Made by a program: the position numbers and the translations under genes. From NCBI GenBank assembly GCA_003427395.1, contig BFEA01000016.1, forward strand, positions 4,760,032 to 4,789,123: 29,092 nt of DNA, given 5' to 3'. Source of the DNA: Chara braunii (taxonomy: Eukaryota > Streptophyta > Charophyceae > Charales > Characeae). Shown here piece after piece: positions 8,879 to 18,341 of the stretch. Positions within the stretch are counted from its first letter, which is position 1. Each line of letters starts with the position of its first letter. The notes beneath the pieces were generated by a model. It made no database searches. It saw only the letters and a list, made by a program, of their open reading frames with translations, and had not been told where the DNA came from.

Positions 8879-9100
8879 TGCAATCAGACTTGTCTTCTTC
8901 TCGCTCAGCATGCATGTAAATAGATGACAATCAAACTTGGCCAAAGGCGCCCACACAAAGCTCAGAGATAACACGTAACCAGGAACGCAGCCCAGAATCA
9001 AACTTGTCTGAATGGCCTTGGCACAGGGTGCCAGACAACAATTCCCACCCGACCTACTTGTTCACACGCACGCATGTACACTGGATCTCCCTGGATGTCC

Positions 9101-9182
<82 letters not shown>

Positions 9183-9523
9183 CTAGCCTACTGGGCAGCT
9201 ATCGCTGCCATCTAACTCTCTACCTAACTCACGGCTATGGCCGCGTCTTCCTCCTCTTAGCCCTCTTCCTCTCCGGGCACCTGCAGACCTCCGTAGCACA
9301 AGACAAAGAGACAGCGCTTCCGCACAGCTCACAGCCATAACGAATGAATGCGTGGACACTGCCTCCTTATTTGTACTTCGGATTGTCATAGGTCTGCCCT
9401 TGGACCCTGGGCCCGGGGTGCTTACAGTCCCCCATGGTACTTGCTGACTGGACAAAGTGCGACCTGGGACTAGGTACCGCTGACTAGGCTAGGTAGGACT
9501 TAGGACTGCCCTCTGCTGACTGT
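8879..9523 (-). repeat. 3' LTR-like repeat of the chromovirus
   Basis: Matches 16125-16759 along its whole length, including CAATCAGACTTGTCTTCTTC at the low-coordinate end and a central CA microsatellite. On the element strand it ends ...GATTGCA at 8879, a proper CA terminus. The other terminus is unclear: TGTAAGCACC after a GGGGGAC tract (about 9427) would be a typical PPT/LTR junction, yet similarity to the other copy continues about 95 bp past it to 9523. The TATA equivalent here is mutated (TACAAATA). Confidence 0.7.
9102..9178. repeat. (AC)n microsatellite in 3' LTR-like repeat
   Basis: An uninterrupted run of about 38 AC units, at the same place as a shorter run in the other LTR-like repeat (16365-16418). 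The length difference reflects independent slippage after insertion. Confidence 0.97.
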
Positions 9524-9548
9524 GCTTGGACTGCCCTCCAAGAATACT

Positions 9549-9992
9549 TTAGTGTAAGACAGGACCTTTACCTTTCCTTTCTCTGTCATCGGTGTGGACT
9601 ACGTTGGGAGCGGTCTCTAAAAGTTCGGTTCTTGTGAACCAGCGGTCGTCCTCCGGTTCCTGATAAGCGAACCTGACTTTGCACTGCTTGTGTGGACGAC
9701 CTCTACCTCCGGTCCGGAATACATCCTCTTCCACAATGCGATCTATATCATATTTGCCATCCATATCAGGCGGAATCATCGATCGACGCGGCGGAAATTG
9801 CTGACTGGTGACACAAGGTAACAACTTGGATGCATGGAAGACTGGGTATGTGTGGAGGCGTGGCGGAATCTCTACTGTGTAGGAAGGTCCGTCCTCTCCG
9901 CCTTTTACTTCAAGGACAGGCCACGGTCCCCTATACGTGGGCAACAACTTTTGTGAGATGTTCTCTTCTGGGGCGAACTCCTTGGACTTGAC
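9549..9992 (-). pseudogene. Chromovirus integrase C-terminal tail and chromodomain
   Basis: The frame runs to a genuine terminal TAA at 9549-9551. It contains the GPWPVLEV and HTYPVFHASKLLP segments that close the integrase, then YDIDRIVEEDVF, KCKVRFAYQ-like strand residues and WFTRTELLETAPNVV, which have the spacing of a chromodomain. In chromoviruses this domain directs integration into particular chromatin. Two in-frame TAG codons (9993 and 10011) separate it from the integrase core. Apart from those, this last segment is intact, about 130 codons. Confidence 0.85.
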
Positions 9993-11075
9993 CTAGACTA
10001 AGTCACCTACCTAGAATTGCGATGGCCGACGATGCTTGTTAGCTTGCTCAATCATTCTGTGTTGAGCCTTTCTTAGATTGTCGGTCACTCTTGCGATCTC
10101 TCTCTCATGCTGTAGGGCAAACTCCCTAGTTCCGGGTGGCAGTCGCTGTACCTGGTCACGGTTTAGTCCTTCAAACGGCCTGCGTGGTCTAAAGGACTTG
10201 TGTAACTCATTACGCGTTCGACATGTAGCTAGATGGACACTGTTGCTGTAGGCGCTAGCTACCTTAGGGAGCATCTCATCCCAGTTAATCTGATCCAGTC
10301 TAATGCACATCCTGAGTATCTGTTGCAGGATCTTATCCATCTGTTCAGTCTGTCCGTTAGTCTCTGGATGACGGCCAGATGACATCAATAACTTTGAGCC
10401 ATAGACTCGCATAAGCTCCTGCCAATGCTGGCTAGTAAACCACGTATCCCTATCGCTAACTATGGATAGCGGAATGCCATGCTCACTAACCTAGGAATCG
10501 AAAAACTTCTCTATCACTAGCTCAATACGTGCCTCCGAGGGCAAAGGAATGAAAACTACATACTTGCTAAAGCGATCACCTATAACCATGACTTGGCTCT
10601 TGCCATGCTTACTCCTAACCCCTGCGTCCATAAAGTCAATAGACACAAACTCTCTGGGTCCTGAAGGGATAGGTTGGAGAAGACCCAATGGGGTCGCGTC
10701 GTAATTTTGTTGCGTTGGCACACTTTACAACTGTGTATGTATTCTATACAGTCAACTTTCATGTCAGGCCAAGTGTAAGCACGTGTCAGGTTGGCTAATG
10801 TCTTTTGCCAGCCGAAGTGCCCTTTTGTGTCATGGCATTCCCCTAAGATCAAACTCCGGATCTCCTCATTGTTGGGAATGCATAGCCTGTCTACGACGTC
10901 TGTCTTCTCAAACAATAATCCGTTCGTGGTGCGATAGTCAGGTTCACTCTCTAGAGCCTCCTTTACTCTCTTAAGGAGATCACTACAGATAGGGTCCTGA
11001 GCATACGAATCTTTAACCTTTTGCTGCAAATCGGATCCTTTGTCCAAATAGTGAACGATCACCCCAAAGTAATCA
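9993..11075 (-). pseudogene. Chromovirus integrase core and zinc domain
   Basis: The zinc-binding region has H-x4-H in CHDTKGHFGW and C-x2-C in HSCKVCQRNK (about 10740-10850). A frameshift follows near 10720. The catalytic core then shows the first Asp in FVSIDFMD (about 10635), the second in IVSDRD (10446-10457) and the Glu in NGQTEQ (about 10345), so all three D-D-E residues are present. TAG codons interrupt the frame at 10491, 10011 and 9993. The enzyme would join element cDNA to chromosomal DNA; this copy cannot be translated whole. Confidence 0.88.
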
Positions 11076-11432
11076 GCCCTTCTACTGAGATCGTCTGCAA
11101 CTACGTTGTACTTTCCTTTAACGGGTTTGAGCTCAAAGTCTAACTGGTCTATCTCTGCGGCCCACATAGTAAGCTTAGGTGTCATCTTGGCCTGTGTCTT
11201 CAGCCACCTGAGTGTCTAGTGGTTTGAATAGACTTTGAAGTGTCTCCCAAGCAAGTAGTGTCTCCAATGATCTAGAGCTTGCCTGAGAGTGTAGAGTTCT
11301 CTCTCGTATGTGGAGGCTGCTACCTTCTTTGAAGGCAATCTAGTAGACATAAACTCTACGGGTCTATACCCATTGCCATCATCTTGCTGTAAAACAACAC
11401 CAATACCATACTGCCTCGCATCAGTGGTGACA
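11076..11432 (-). pseudogene. Chromovirus RNase H, C-terminal part after the mitochondrial insert
   Basis: Begins with [12 protein letters not shown] (first catalytic Asp), followed by TYERELYTL (catalytic Glu), a YSNH motif and NVVADDLSR, all typical of Ty3 RNase H. A TAG at 11216 lies just after YSNH. The domain should follow directly on the DPSLR segment near 11812 but is separated from it by inserted mitochondrial DNA. RNase H would remove the RNA template during reverse transcription. Confidence 0.85.
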
Positions 11433-11808
11433 ACAACTTTTTGTTTTGTTATGTTTCTTCTGATTTCTCTATTTATAGCGTTTTTACAAATTCAAATAAT
11501 CAATTACCATTGTTTTATAAAGTTTCTGGAACTTGGTCGAATCATGAAGGTAGTCTCTTATTATGGTGTTGGATCCTGAGTCTTTATGGTTTTGTCTTTT
11601 GTTTTCGAACTCGCAACGAAGTTGCCTTGACTGGTGCCCCTCTTATGATTCACAAATGGATTGCTTTATTTTTCTCTGTTTTTTTATGTTTAACCTCCAA
11701 TCCTTTTCTTCGAATTTCCTTTTTAAGCACTGATTCGGGAAAAGAATTCAACCCTGTACTACAAGACCCCGTATTGGCTATACATCCTCCTTGTATTTAT
11801 GCAGGAAC
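11433..11808 (+). pseudogene. ccmFN: Nuclear insert of mitochondrial ccmFN (partial)
   Basis: An open plus-strand frame of about 124 codons contains [19 protein letters not shown] (about 11528-11585) and [20 protein letters not shown] (about 11748-11808), which are signature blocks of plant mitochondrial CcmFN. That protein is a subunit of haem lyase for c-type cytochrome maturation. Several hydrophobic segments lie between them. The large insertion found in angiosperm CcmFN between these blocks is absent, giving the compact form of algae and bryophytes. Both ends stop abruptly where antisense chromovirus sequence resumes (DPSLR side at about 11809, VVTTD side at about 11432). The base composition is more AT-rich than the element around it. 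The C-terminal tryptophan-rich haem-binding motif is not included. No stops or frameshifts are seen, so the insertion is younger than much of the element's decay. Confidence 0.9.
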
Positions 11809-13084
11809 GTAAGGATGGATCAGCTACCTTGAGGACTGGGTAGTTTATCAAGGCCCGTTTCAACTTCTTTAGGGCCGATGTGCAGTCCAGGTCCCACTTC
11901 CAGATTGCTTCTTGCTTTAGCAGTCTGCGAAGGGGAGCAGTGATAGCAGAGAAGTTTCTAACGAACTTCCTGTAGTAATTAGCCAATCCTAGGAACGATC
12001 TCAACTATGTGAGTGTACGAGGAGTTGGCCAATCTCTAATCGTTGCGATCTTGTTGTCCTCAGGTTTTATGCCATCACCATCTAGTGCGTGGCCCAAGTA
12101 CAGGATTTCGATCTTGGCCCACTCACACTTCTTTGCGTTGATCTTGAAATTTGCCTCTCGCAACTTTTCCAAGATCTACCTCAGATGAGCCTCATGTTCC
12201 TGGAGGGTCTTACTAAAAACTAAGATATCGTCTAAATATACGACTACAAACCTGTCTAGCCACGACCTAAACAAATCGTTCATACAACACTGGAAAGTGG
12301 TCAGTGCATTGGTTAGTCCAAAGGGCATCACTATGAACTCGTAATGCCCATACCTGGTCCTGAACGCGGTCTTGTACTAATCTTCAGGGTGAACCTCAAT
12401 CCGATGGTACCCTGACTTTAAATCTATCTTTGTGAAGTACTTGCAGCCCTACACCCCATCAAGCAAATCATTTATTTGGGCCAATGGTTCTGCATTCTTG
12501 ATCATGACTGCGTTCAGACCCCTATAGTCAATACATATCTTCAACTCTCCCTCCTTCTTGGGGACAAAGTGAACAGGCGCTCCAAATGGAGACGAACTGG
12601 GCCTAATCCAACCCTTCTCAAGGAGCTCGTCTAACTGCTTGCGCATCTCCTCTAACTCCTTAGGAGACATTCTATAGACTGCTCCCTTGGGAGTTCTACT
12701 GCCAAGCTCTATCTCAATGCGATGTTGGATAAGACGTTGAACTACTCCCGAAGGAGGTTCTGACAAATCTCCGTACTCTTCCAACAACTTGGTAATTATA
12801 GGGTTTGTCACTTCCTCTTTCTTAGGCTCAGTGACTGGCTGAACATAGGCTACAAGGACCCGCTCTTCTAACTGCTGCTTCTTGACTAATCGCGCAAACG
12901 TAAGAGCACTAAGACAACAATGTGCTAAGGAGTTGTCTACTCCTGACACATGAAATAGGTGGGCTTCCTTGACACCACCTGATGGACTAGGAAGCCTACA
13001 CTCATGCTCATGCAAATGCAGTGTGGCCCCTGCTGCCTCTCTCCAATTCATACCCAACACTCTCGAAAAGGAGATTGTCTTCAA
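11809..13084 (-). pseudogene. Chromovirus reverse transcriptase
   Basis: The ordered RT motifs are [18 protein letters not shown] and IDYRGLNAV (about 12510-12590), YFTKIDLKSGYHRIEV with the first catalytic Asp, [27 protein letters not shown] with catalytic YLDD at 12227-12238, and LRSFLGLANYYRKFV in the connection. The frame is continuous, but TAG codons break it at 12449, 12377, 12176 and 12005. It begins after a run containing [17 protein letters not shown]. The Asp residues of the active site are preserved. It ends at DPSLR, where the ccmFN insert starts. Confidence 0.93.
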
Positions 13085-13520
13085 TGAGGAGAGTCAGGGA
13101 ATGAAGAACTCTCTCTACCTTCCCATCTGCTTCTAGGCGAAAATACGCCTGGACTCCCTCGACATAATCCTCGACCGCATCGTGCGATTGTCAGCGAGGA
13201 TACTGACTATAGGTTCTTTTATCTTTTGGACTTTCAAGCTAAGCTTCAACTTCTTCAGCGCTTTGCAGCTAATGTAGCTACGTGTGGCCCCACTGTCTAT
13301 AAGGGCCCCTACTCTGCTCTAAAGACCTCTACATCTGCTAACAACAGCCGCCCTTTTCCTTCTCTCTTCATCTTGGCCCAAACCGACATTCTCTCCTTCA
13401 ACTCTTCTGCCAAGCCTGTGAGGGAAGCACCTAGAGAGACTCTAACACAAACAGTCTCTGGAAAGTTAACTAGACGCTGACCAGCAACCTCTGCCTAGAC
13501 ACACATGGAGTGAGAGTTTC
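13085..13520 (-). pseudogene. Chromovirus aspartic protease
   Basis: The retropepsin active site is ALIDSGATRSYIS, with DSGA at 13286-13297. A second block with VEDYVEGVQ and [19 protein letters not shown] follows in another frame (about 13100-13170). At least three frameshifts (about 13480, 13305 and 13170) and TAG codons at 13495 and 13309 destroy it. The protease would cut the gag-pol polyprotein. Confidence 0.8.
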
Positions 13521-13570
13521 TATTTGGCGCGAGCACTCATCTCCACTTGGCCTCGAGGTAAGGGCAGTTG

Positions 13571-14149
13571 CTACCCCTACCAGCGGTTGCTTTTTGTTGC
13601 CTCAGCAACATCTCGTCGGACACTCCTATACCTTGGGCAAAATTTGATGATGTGCCCAGGGTCACTGCAGAAGACGCATTGAAACCCATCTATCCTCTTC
13701 TGCCAGTTTGTCTGCTCAATACCCAACGTTTCCCAGGGTTGGGCCTTAGGCCGACGAGGGTGCCAACCACCCGTTCTGGGAGGTGACCAATTTGAACGAG
13801 GGCTGTTTGACGGGGGACCTTGACCACTACCTCCCGCTTGGCGGTTTCCTCTGCCGCCCAACCCTCGACCACCAAAGGCTTGGCCATGTTGGCCTTGGCC
13901 CCTTCCTCCTCCTTGCGGCCTCCCTCTGGCCGCGACAGCAGCATAGGTACTCCCCTGGCCTACGCTGCTGTCTGACTCATCCTGGCCCCACTCTATCTCA
14001 CTGTATGGGACCTCTTCCAGACCACCTTCTTCTAAAGTGAGTATAAGACTATCCTTAGCCTTTACTTGGCTGGTGATGGTTTGTCCTTTCCAATTTTTGC
14101 CCTTGGCAGAAAGTGGTAACTGGCACGGATTGGGCCTCAAAAGCAACAA
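13571..14149 (-). pseudogene. Chromovirus gag nucleocapsid part with CCHC zinc knuckle
   Basis: A Gly/Arg/Gln-rich low-complexity stretch (about 13770-13930, repeated GGRG and GQGQ) precedes CVFCSDPGHIIKFC (13637-13678), a perfect C-x2-C-x4-H-x4-C knuckle that binds nucleic acid. Two TAG codons (13577 and 13571) follow closely. It overlaps the upstream gag frame in a different phase near 14060-14149, either a frameshift mutation or the natural gag-pol arrangement. Confidence 0.85.
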
Positions 14150-15329
14150 CCTCTCTACTTAACGTGTCATACGTCATGTTAGGTTGTTGCTTACGTGTGA
14201 AGAAGTGCCCGTGCAGAGCTTCGGGCATGGCACGATAAAACAATTGGACAAGTTGGGTCTCAACGACCCCATGTCCAGGGACAGTGACGAGTTCATCCAT
14301 GGCGGCCTTGAGTGCGTTTGCACTCCTCCACTGTTGTGTGTGGATTGTCTGCAATTTGTCAGACGCCCTAAGACATCTAGTAACGTCTGCAAATCGTTTA
14401 CGGAGGGTGAACAAAAACTCACTTAAGTTACTGATGGAAGAGTATGTGACCATATCATTGTCACATTTGGCAGTGTGTGCAAGCGACCTAGCAAAGCTGG
14501 CCGCTCTTTCCTTCATTGCTTGAAAAGCCACGAGAACATGGTTCTCAGGCGTGATATTTTGTAGGTGTAGGTAGGAATTGATATTGGCTTCCCAATTATC
14601 AAAGTCCTCTCCCGTCTTCCTGCCATAGGGTTCAGGGAATTTGATGTTGACGCGGTCGCGGTGTGGCCTTGCCTCCTCTTCCTTAAGGGCTGCTATCTTA
14701 GCGTGTTCTATGGCGCCTGTGCAAAATCTCTCGGTGCTTTCTAACGCAGTGCGCATTTTCGTGCCCACACGCAACACCATATCTCGTGCAAAATCTTTGA
14801 AACCTATGCGCATGGACTGCAAAGCAATATCATGGCCTCTCAGATAACGCAGCTGCTCTTGCTGGGCCCTCAACATTACATCCATATTCTGGGACACGAG
14901 TTCTATCTTTCTCTGGAGATCTGCCTGGGCTCCTGGTTTGCCGCCTCCAATCGCCTTGTTCTCTCTCTTGCAAGGCGCAACTTCCACTCCAATCTCTTCT
15001 CCTCATCCTTGGCCTGACGGCGCAAGGGGTCCTCCTCCTTTTCCAACTCCTTTAAACCGCTTCCCTTTCTACCTGAGGGACAAGCAACATAGCCTCTTCT
15101 TCTTTCCCCCGGGCCAAATTGGCCACCCATTCAGTAACCATCTTTTCCATCTTTGCTTCCCTCTCTCGCGCCCCACTAGATCCCCCCCTCTCTTCAGTTC
15201 TCACATTCCTCTGCAAGGGAACCTCCACTTCTTCTTCTTCTTCTTCTTCTTTTTCTTCTTCTTCTGCTGCTGCTGCTGCTCCTGCTGCTGCTGTGCTGCT
15301 GCTGCTTCTTCTGCTTCAACTGCCGCCAT
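14055..15329 (-). pseudogene. Chromovirus gag, capsid region
   Basis: The main block (14055-14987) carries an N-terminal charged, coiled-coil-like part. The retrotransposon-gag region follows, with FDNWEANINSYLHL, VLVAFQAMKERAASFARSL, LFYRAMPEALHGHFF and YDTLSREVVAFE, and ends in TAA at 14055. Upstream frames broken by shifts near 15065 and 14920 contain EWVANLARGKEEEAML and LEKEEDPLRRQAKDEEKRLE. A likely start is the ATG at 15327-15329, followed by Ala/Gln/Glu-rich triplet repeats coded by CAG/GAA arrays. Capsid function is inferred from position and motif only. Confidence 0.8.
15220..15315. repeat. (CTT)n and (CTG)n triplet tracts within gag 5' end
   Basis: CTT repeats (about 15228-15265) adjoin CTG repeats (about 15265-15315). 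On the element strand they encode Glu/Lys and Ala/Gln tracts near the gag N-terminus. Confidence 0.9.
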
Positions 15330-15482
15330 CCAAACTCGGCTATGGCTTCCTTCGTCCTCCTCCGTCTCTCCTTCCTTCGTCTTTCTCTCTTATCTCTATC
15401 TTCTTCGTCACCTCCGGTCTTCGTCTTCTTCAACCCCGAGCTTGGTGCCTATGGCCACCAGCTTCTTCTTTGCTGACTCACC

Positions 15483-15574
<92 letters not shown>

Positions 15575-16095
15575 CTCTTCGTCGTCGTCCTTCTTCCTTG
15601 CAGGTTCAACGGCTATGGCCGCCCTTCTTCGCTTAGCGCAACGACCTTCTTCTTCACGGCGGTCGTCTTCTTCGTCGAACGGCGCAGTGATCTACCCACC
15701 TGTGGCGATGGTGGACTTCAACCTGATGGCGCGATGGCACGGTGCGCGCTTAATGGGCACTGGCACGCGGCAGGCGACTACCGGACTGCTACAGCGCGCA
15801 GCTAAGACAGGCGAGCAGCGAACAGCGGGAGCGTGCGCGATAACGCAGCAAGCAGCAGCGCGCGAGCGCAATAGTGGTGCGGGGAACGGGCGCACAATGG
15901 AGCGCTAATGCTGACGTGGCGCTCGCCTCCTACAATGTACAATCACGAACAGCACGCAATAGCACGCGATCTTCTTCGGCGGGCGGCACGCCAGACGCTG
16001 ACGTGGCGCCTCGGCGCCCCTCCTCTCTTCTCTAGGTGACGACAAACAGTGACAGCGATGGCGCTCACGACGACGGTGACGACGGGACGACTTGT
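15330..16095 (-). other. Chromovirus leader between 5' LTR-like repeat and gag
   Basis: Non-coding leader with a long CT microsatellite at 15488-15572 and GC-rich sequence with many GCGCG/CGCGC patches (15720-15960). No conserved coding domain is seen on either strand. Open frames over the CT repeat are Leu/Ser runs. Confidence 0.6.
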
Positions 16096-16111
16096 GGGAC
16101 TTTGGGAACCA
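16096..16111 (-). promoter_or_regulatory. Possible primer binding site
   Basis: TGGTTCCCAAAGTCCC on the element strand begins with TGG, as needed to pair with a tRNA CCA end. It lies 13 nt inside the 5' LTR-like boundary at 16125, farther than usual. I cannot name the tRNA. Confidence 0.3.
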
Positions 16112-16124
16112 GCTTCGATGCCCG

Positions 16125-16360
16125 TGCAATCAGACTTGTCTTCTTCTCGCTCAGCATGCATGTAAACAAATGACGATGAAACTTGGCTCAAGGCGCCCAC
16201 ACAAAGCTCAAAGATAACACAGCAAGAAACACTGCCCATAATCAAACTTGTCTAAATGGCTATGGCGCAGGGCGCCAGAAAACGATTCCCACCCGATCAA
16301 CTGTATCCTCCAGCAACTTGTTCACACACACCCACGTACACTGGATCTCCCTGGATGTCC

Positions 16361-16424
<64 letters not shown>

Positions 16425-16759
16425 CCTACCGGGTAGCTATGCCTGTCGTTTAACTCTCTACCTAACTCACGGCTATGGCCGCGTCTTCCTCCTCTTAGCC
16501 CTCTTCCTCTCCGGGCACCTGCAGACCTCCATAGCACAAGATGCACTGACAGCGCTTCCGCACGGCTCACAGGCAAAATGAATGAATGCCTGGACGCTGC
16601 CTCTTTATTTATACTTTGGATTGTCGTAGGTCTGCCCTTGGACCCTGGCCCGGGGTGCTTACAGTCCCGCATGGTACTTGCTGACTGGACAAAGTGCGAC
16701 CTGGGACTGGGTACCGCTGACTAGGCTAGGTAGGACTTAGGGCTGCCCTCTGCTGACTC
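16125..16759 (-). repeat. 5' LTR-like repeat of the chromovirus
   Basis: Homologous to 8879-9523 over its full length. The 95 bp nearest the outer end are about 97 percent identical; the middle is roughly 85-90 percent. It ends ...TTGCA on the element strand at 16125. Similarity stops at CTGCTGACT (16758), beyond which the flanks differ. It contains a TATA box (16606-16613) and a shorter CA microsatellite (16365-16418). Confidence 0.72.
16606..16613 (-). promoter_or_regulatory. TATA box in 5' LTR-like repeat
   Basis: TATAAATA on the element strand, placed as expected for a retrotransposon promoter reading towards gag. The other LTR copy carries TACAAATA at the same spot, a T-to-C difference. 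Confidence 0.5.
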
Positions 16760-17220
16760 AGACGCGGTCTGACTCCTACCATTCACAAAAGGCCAGTTCC
16801 AGAGCTTCCAGAAGGTCGTAGACTTGACCTTTTGGAGCTACAGTAGCTACGACTTATACTGACCCTACGACCACTAAGACTCATACCTACGATTCGAGCC
16901 CCGACAACCACACTATATACAACAACTAAACAATGGACTCTCAGAACACAGGTCGCGGGTTCAAACACACACGGGTCAATGGGTACTGTACATGGATGAA
17001 GGGGAGGTCTAGGGATCGAGCCGTGGGTGCTACCATAATAGGTGAAAACCGTTTCAAAATTGAATATTCTCTTTAAAAAATATTTGTCTAGGGTTGCAAT
17101 GCAGCGGCATCGCAGCCAACTTCTTTTTCTTTTTCCTTTTCTGAAGGGCAACGGCCTTGAGATATCATCATTGAAATGACCGGCCTCAGGCAATTCAGAA
17201 TGATTTTAGTCTGTTTATTT
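16760..17220. other. Unassigned flank with isolated RNA-pol-III box-B-like sites
   Basis: No gene is recognised. GGTCGCGGGTTCAAAC at about 16952 resembles a tRNA T-arm, but no box A is found at a suitable distance upstream. GGGCTCGAATCG on the minus strand (about 16895) is similar. They may be decayed SINE heads. Confidence 0.35.
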
Positions 17221-17224
17221 GATA

Positions 17225-17300
17225 GTATCTAGATTCGAACTTGTGCCTGTATTTCAATAGTTCATGGGTGTACCAACTGAGTTAGGCCCGTTGGTAATGC
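17225..17300 (-). mobile_element. tRNA-derived SINE head, copy 1
   Basis: Minus-strand sequence ACCAACGGGCCTAACTCAGT then TGGTA gives a box A (17271-17286). AAGTTCGAATCT gives a box B (about 17231-17241). Between them GAACT..TTGAAATACAG matches copy 2 at 22842-22942. Box spacing fits a tRNA-like internal pol III promoter. It is too diverged in the stems to be a functional tRNA. Downstream A-rich sequence (CAAATAAACAG) may be the tail remnant. Confidence 0.75.
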
Positions 17301-17340
17301 AACCAATTTAATTTATTTATTTTTTACAAAAAAAATCACA

Positions 17341-17365
17341 GGCTGGGAAATGGGCCCAGCGTCCC
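17341..17365 (-). other. Tail hairpin-1 motif, GC-paired variant
   Basis: On the minus strand GGGACGCTGGGCCCATTTCC continues into CAGCC. GCTGGG pairs with CCCAGC, replacing the GCTGGA/TCCAGC pairing of other copies. An A/T-rich run follows on the same strand. Confidence 0.55.
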
Positions 17366-18313
17366 TCACATCAATAACCACGGCCTGCAGGGATGAACCG
17401 GACTCTCCGACCTTGATTAACCCCACCGCGGCTGAGCACCCGTCAGCCTGCAACGTCACACCCTAATTAACTTAACTCTAATTAACATAACACCCTAATT
17501 AACACTTAACATCGCCAACACTAAAACTAAAACACAAACCAACTCAAACCATCAAAAGGAAAACACAACCAGAAATCTACACCTCCAACCCTAAACACTA
17601 ACAAAGACCAACAGAATTCCACCCAAAGAACTGCTCAACAATCAACGAATGAATGAACCCTAACTAGCTCACAGGCAAGGAAACGAAAACCAAATAATGC
17701 AGCCAACTTTTGGCTGAGGGTCACATAAGAATTCCTTTTACATTCAAAGAGAAAGAAAATAGAAAACTCAAACCAAAACACTCCCGCTTGAGGTGAAAAC
17801 CTCTGTCAACACCCTTTGAATCCCATGTACACCCCATCCCCCATCCCTGAGAGGCATAAAGCCCAGGTGTTCTATTCGGATATAACTTGCATTCGTCATA
17901 TTTGGAAAGAAAAAGTGAGTAAAAAGAAGTCTCTTGAATTTTTAGGGTGAGTAGAATACAACGCCCGGGCGTTGTTTTCGGGTGAAGACAGCAGGCCACA
18001 CAACCCTCACTTTTGGGCAGCCCTAGGGCCACGAACAGGTTTCAACCTCGTGAGTCTCAGATAGGTATGGGGTCTCACCGCACGGCCCACGAAAACAGAC
18101 TTTCGCAAACCCAAAGTTCACGAGGGGCCATGGGCCTTAGCAATTGAAGAACCTCGTGATTGGGAATCGCATGGCCCTCGAGAGTAACAAAAGCATCCAC
18201 TCGTGCGGGCATAGAGAGAGAACGTGACAAACCTCAAAAGAAAAAAAGAAAAAAAGAAAAAAAAAAAAAAAGAAAAAAAAACAACGCAAGAAAAAAGAAC
18301 AAGACAAACCTCA
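17366..18313. other. Unassigned AC-rich region and LINE flank
   Basis: It includes short CCCTAATTAAC-type repeats (17458-17505), AC-rich single-strand-biased DNA (17500-17700), the 18-bp palindrome at 17958 and an A/G-rich tract (18236-18300). No coding domain is recognised. Confidence 0.5.
17958..18000 (+). repeat. Perfect 18-bp palindrome within a dispersed motif
   Basis: ACAACGCCCGGGCGTTGT is a perfect palindrome (17958-17975), followed by TTTCGGGTGAAGACAGCAGG. The whole block aligns with the minus strand near 8655-8705. No gene is recognised next to it. Confidence 0.5.
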
Positions 18314-18341
18314 TCTTTTTATTTTTTTTTTATTTTTTTAA

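Larger units (their letters stand above)
8879..16759 (-). mobile_element. Ty3-type chromovirus retrotransposon, decayed, nearly full length
   Basis: Read on the minus strand the order is: LTR-like repeat (16125-16759), leader with CT microsatellite, gag with a CCHC knuckle, protease, reverse transcriptase, RNase H, integrase, chromodomain, LTR-like repeat (8879-9523). Protease-RT-RNaseH-integrase order and a C-terminal chromodomain define the plant chromovirus branch of Ty3 elements. The element is about 7.9 kb. Thirteen in-frame TAG codons, several frameshifts and a 376-bp mitochondrial insertion in RNase H make it inactive. The two LTR-like repeats differ by roughly 10 percent by eye, so it is old. 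I could not find matching 5-bp target duplications. Confidence 0.88.

Noticed and set aside
15119-15805. Plus-strand frames with long Ser-Leu runs over the CT repeat
   Set aside because: They are antisense to the chromovirus leader and gag, and are low complexity.
8874-16765. Target-site duplication flanking the first chromovirus
   Set aside because: The five bases next to each outer end (AAAAT at 8874-8878 and GACGC at 16761-16765) do not match in any reasonable register.
16945-16970. tRNA gene suggested by GGTCGCGGGTTCAAAC
   Set aside because: No box A, acceptor stem or anticodon arm is found at the right distance.
17458-17505. Telomere-like CCCTAA repeats
   Set aside because: The unit is CCCTAATTAAC with irregular spacing, not a CCCTAAA array; only a few copies occur.
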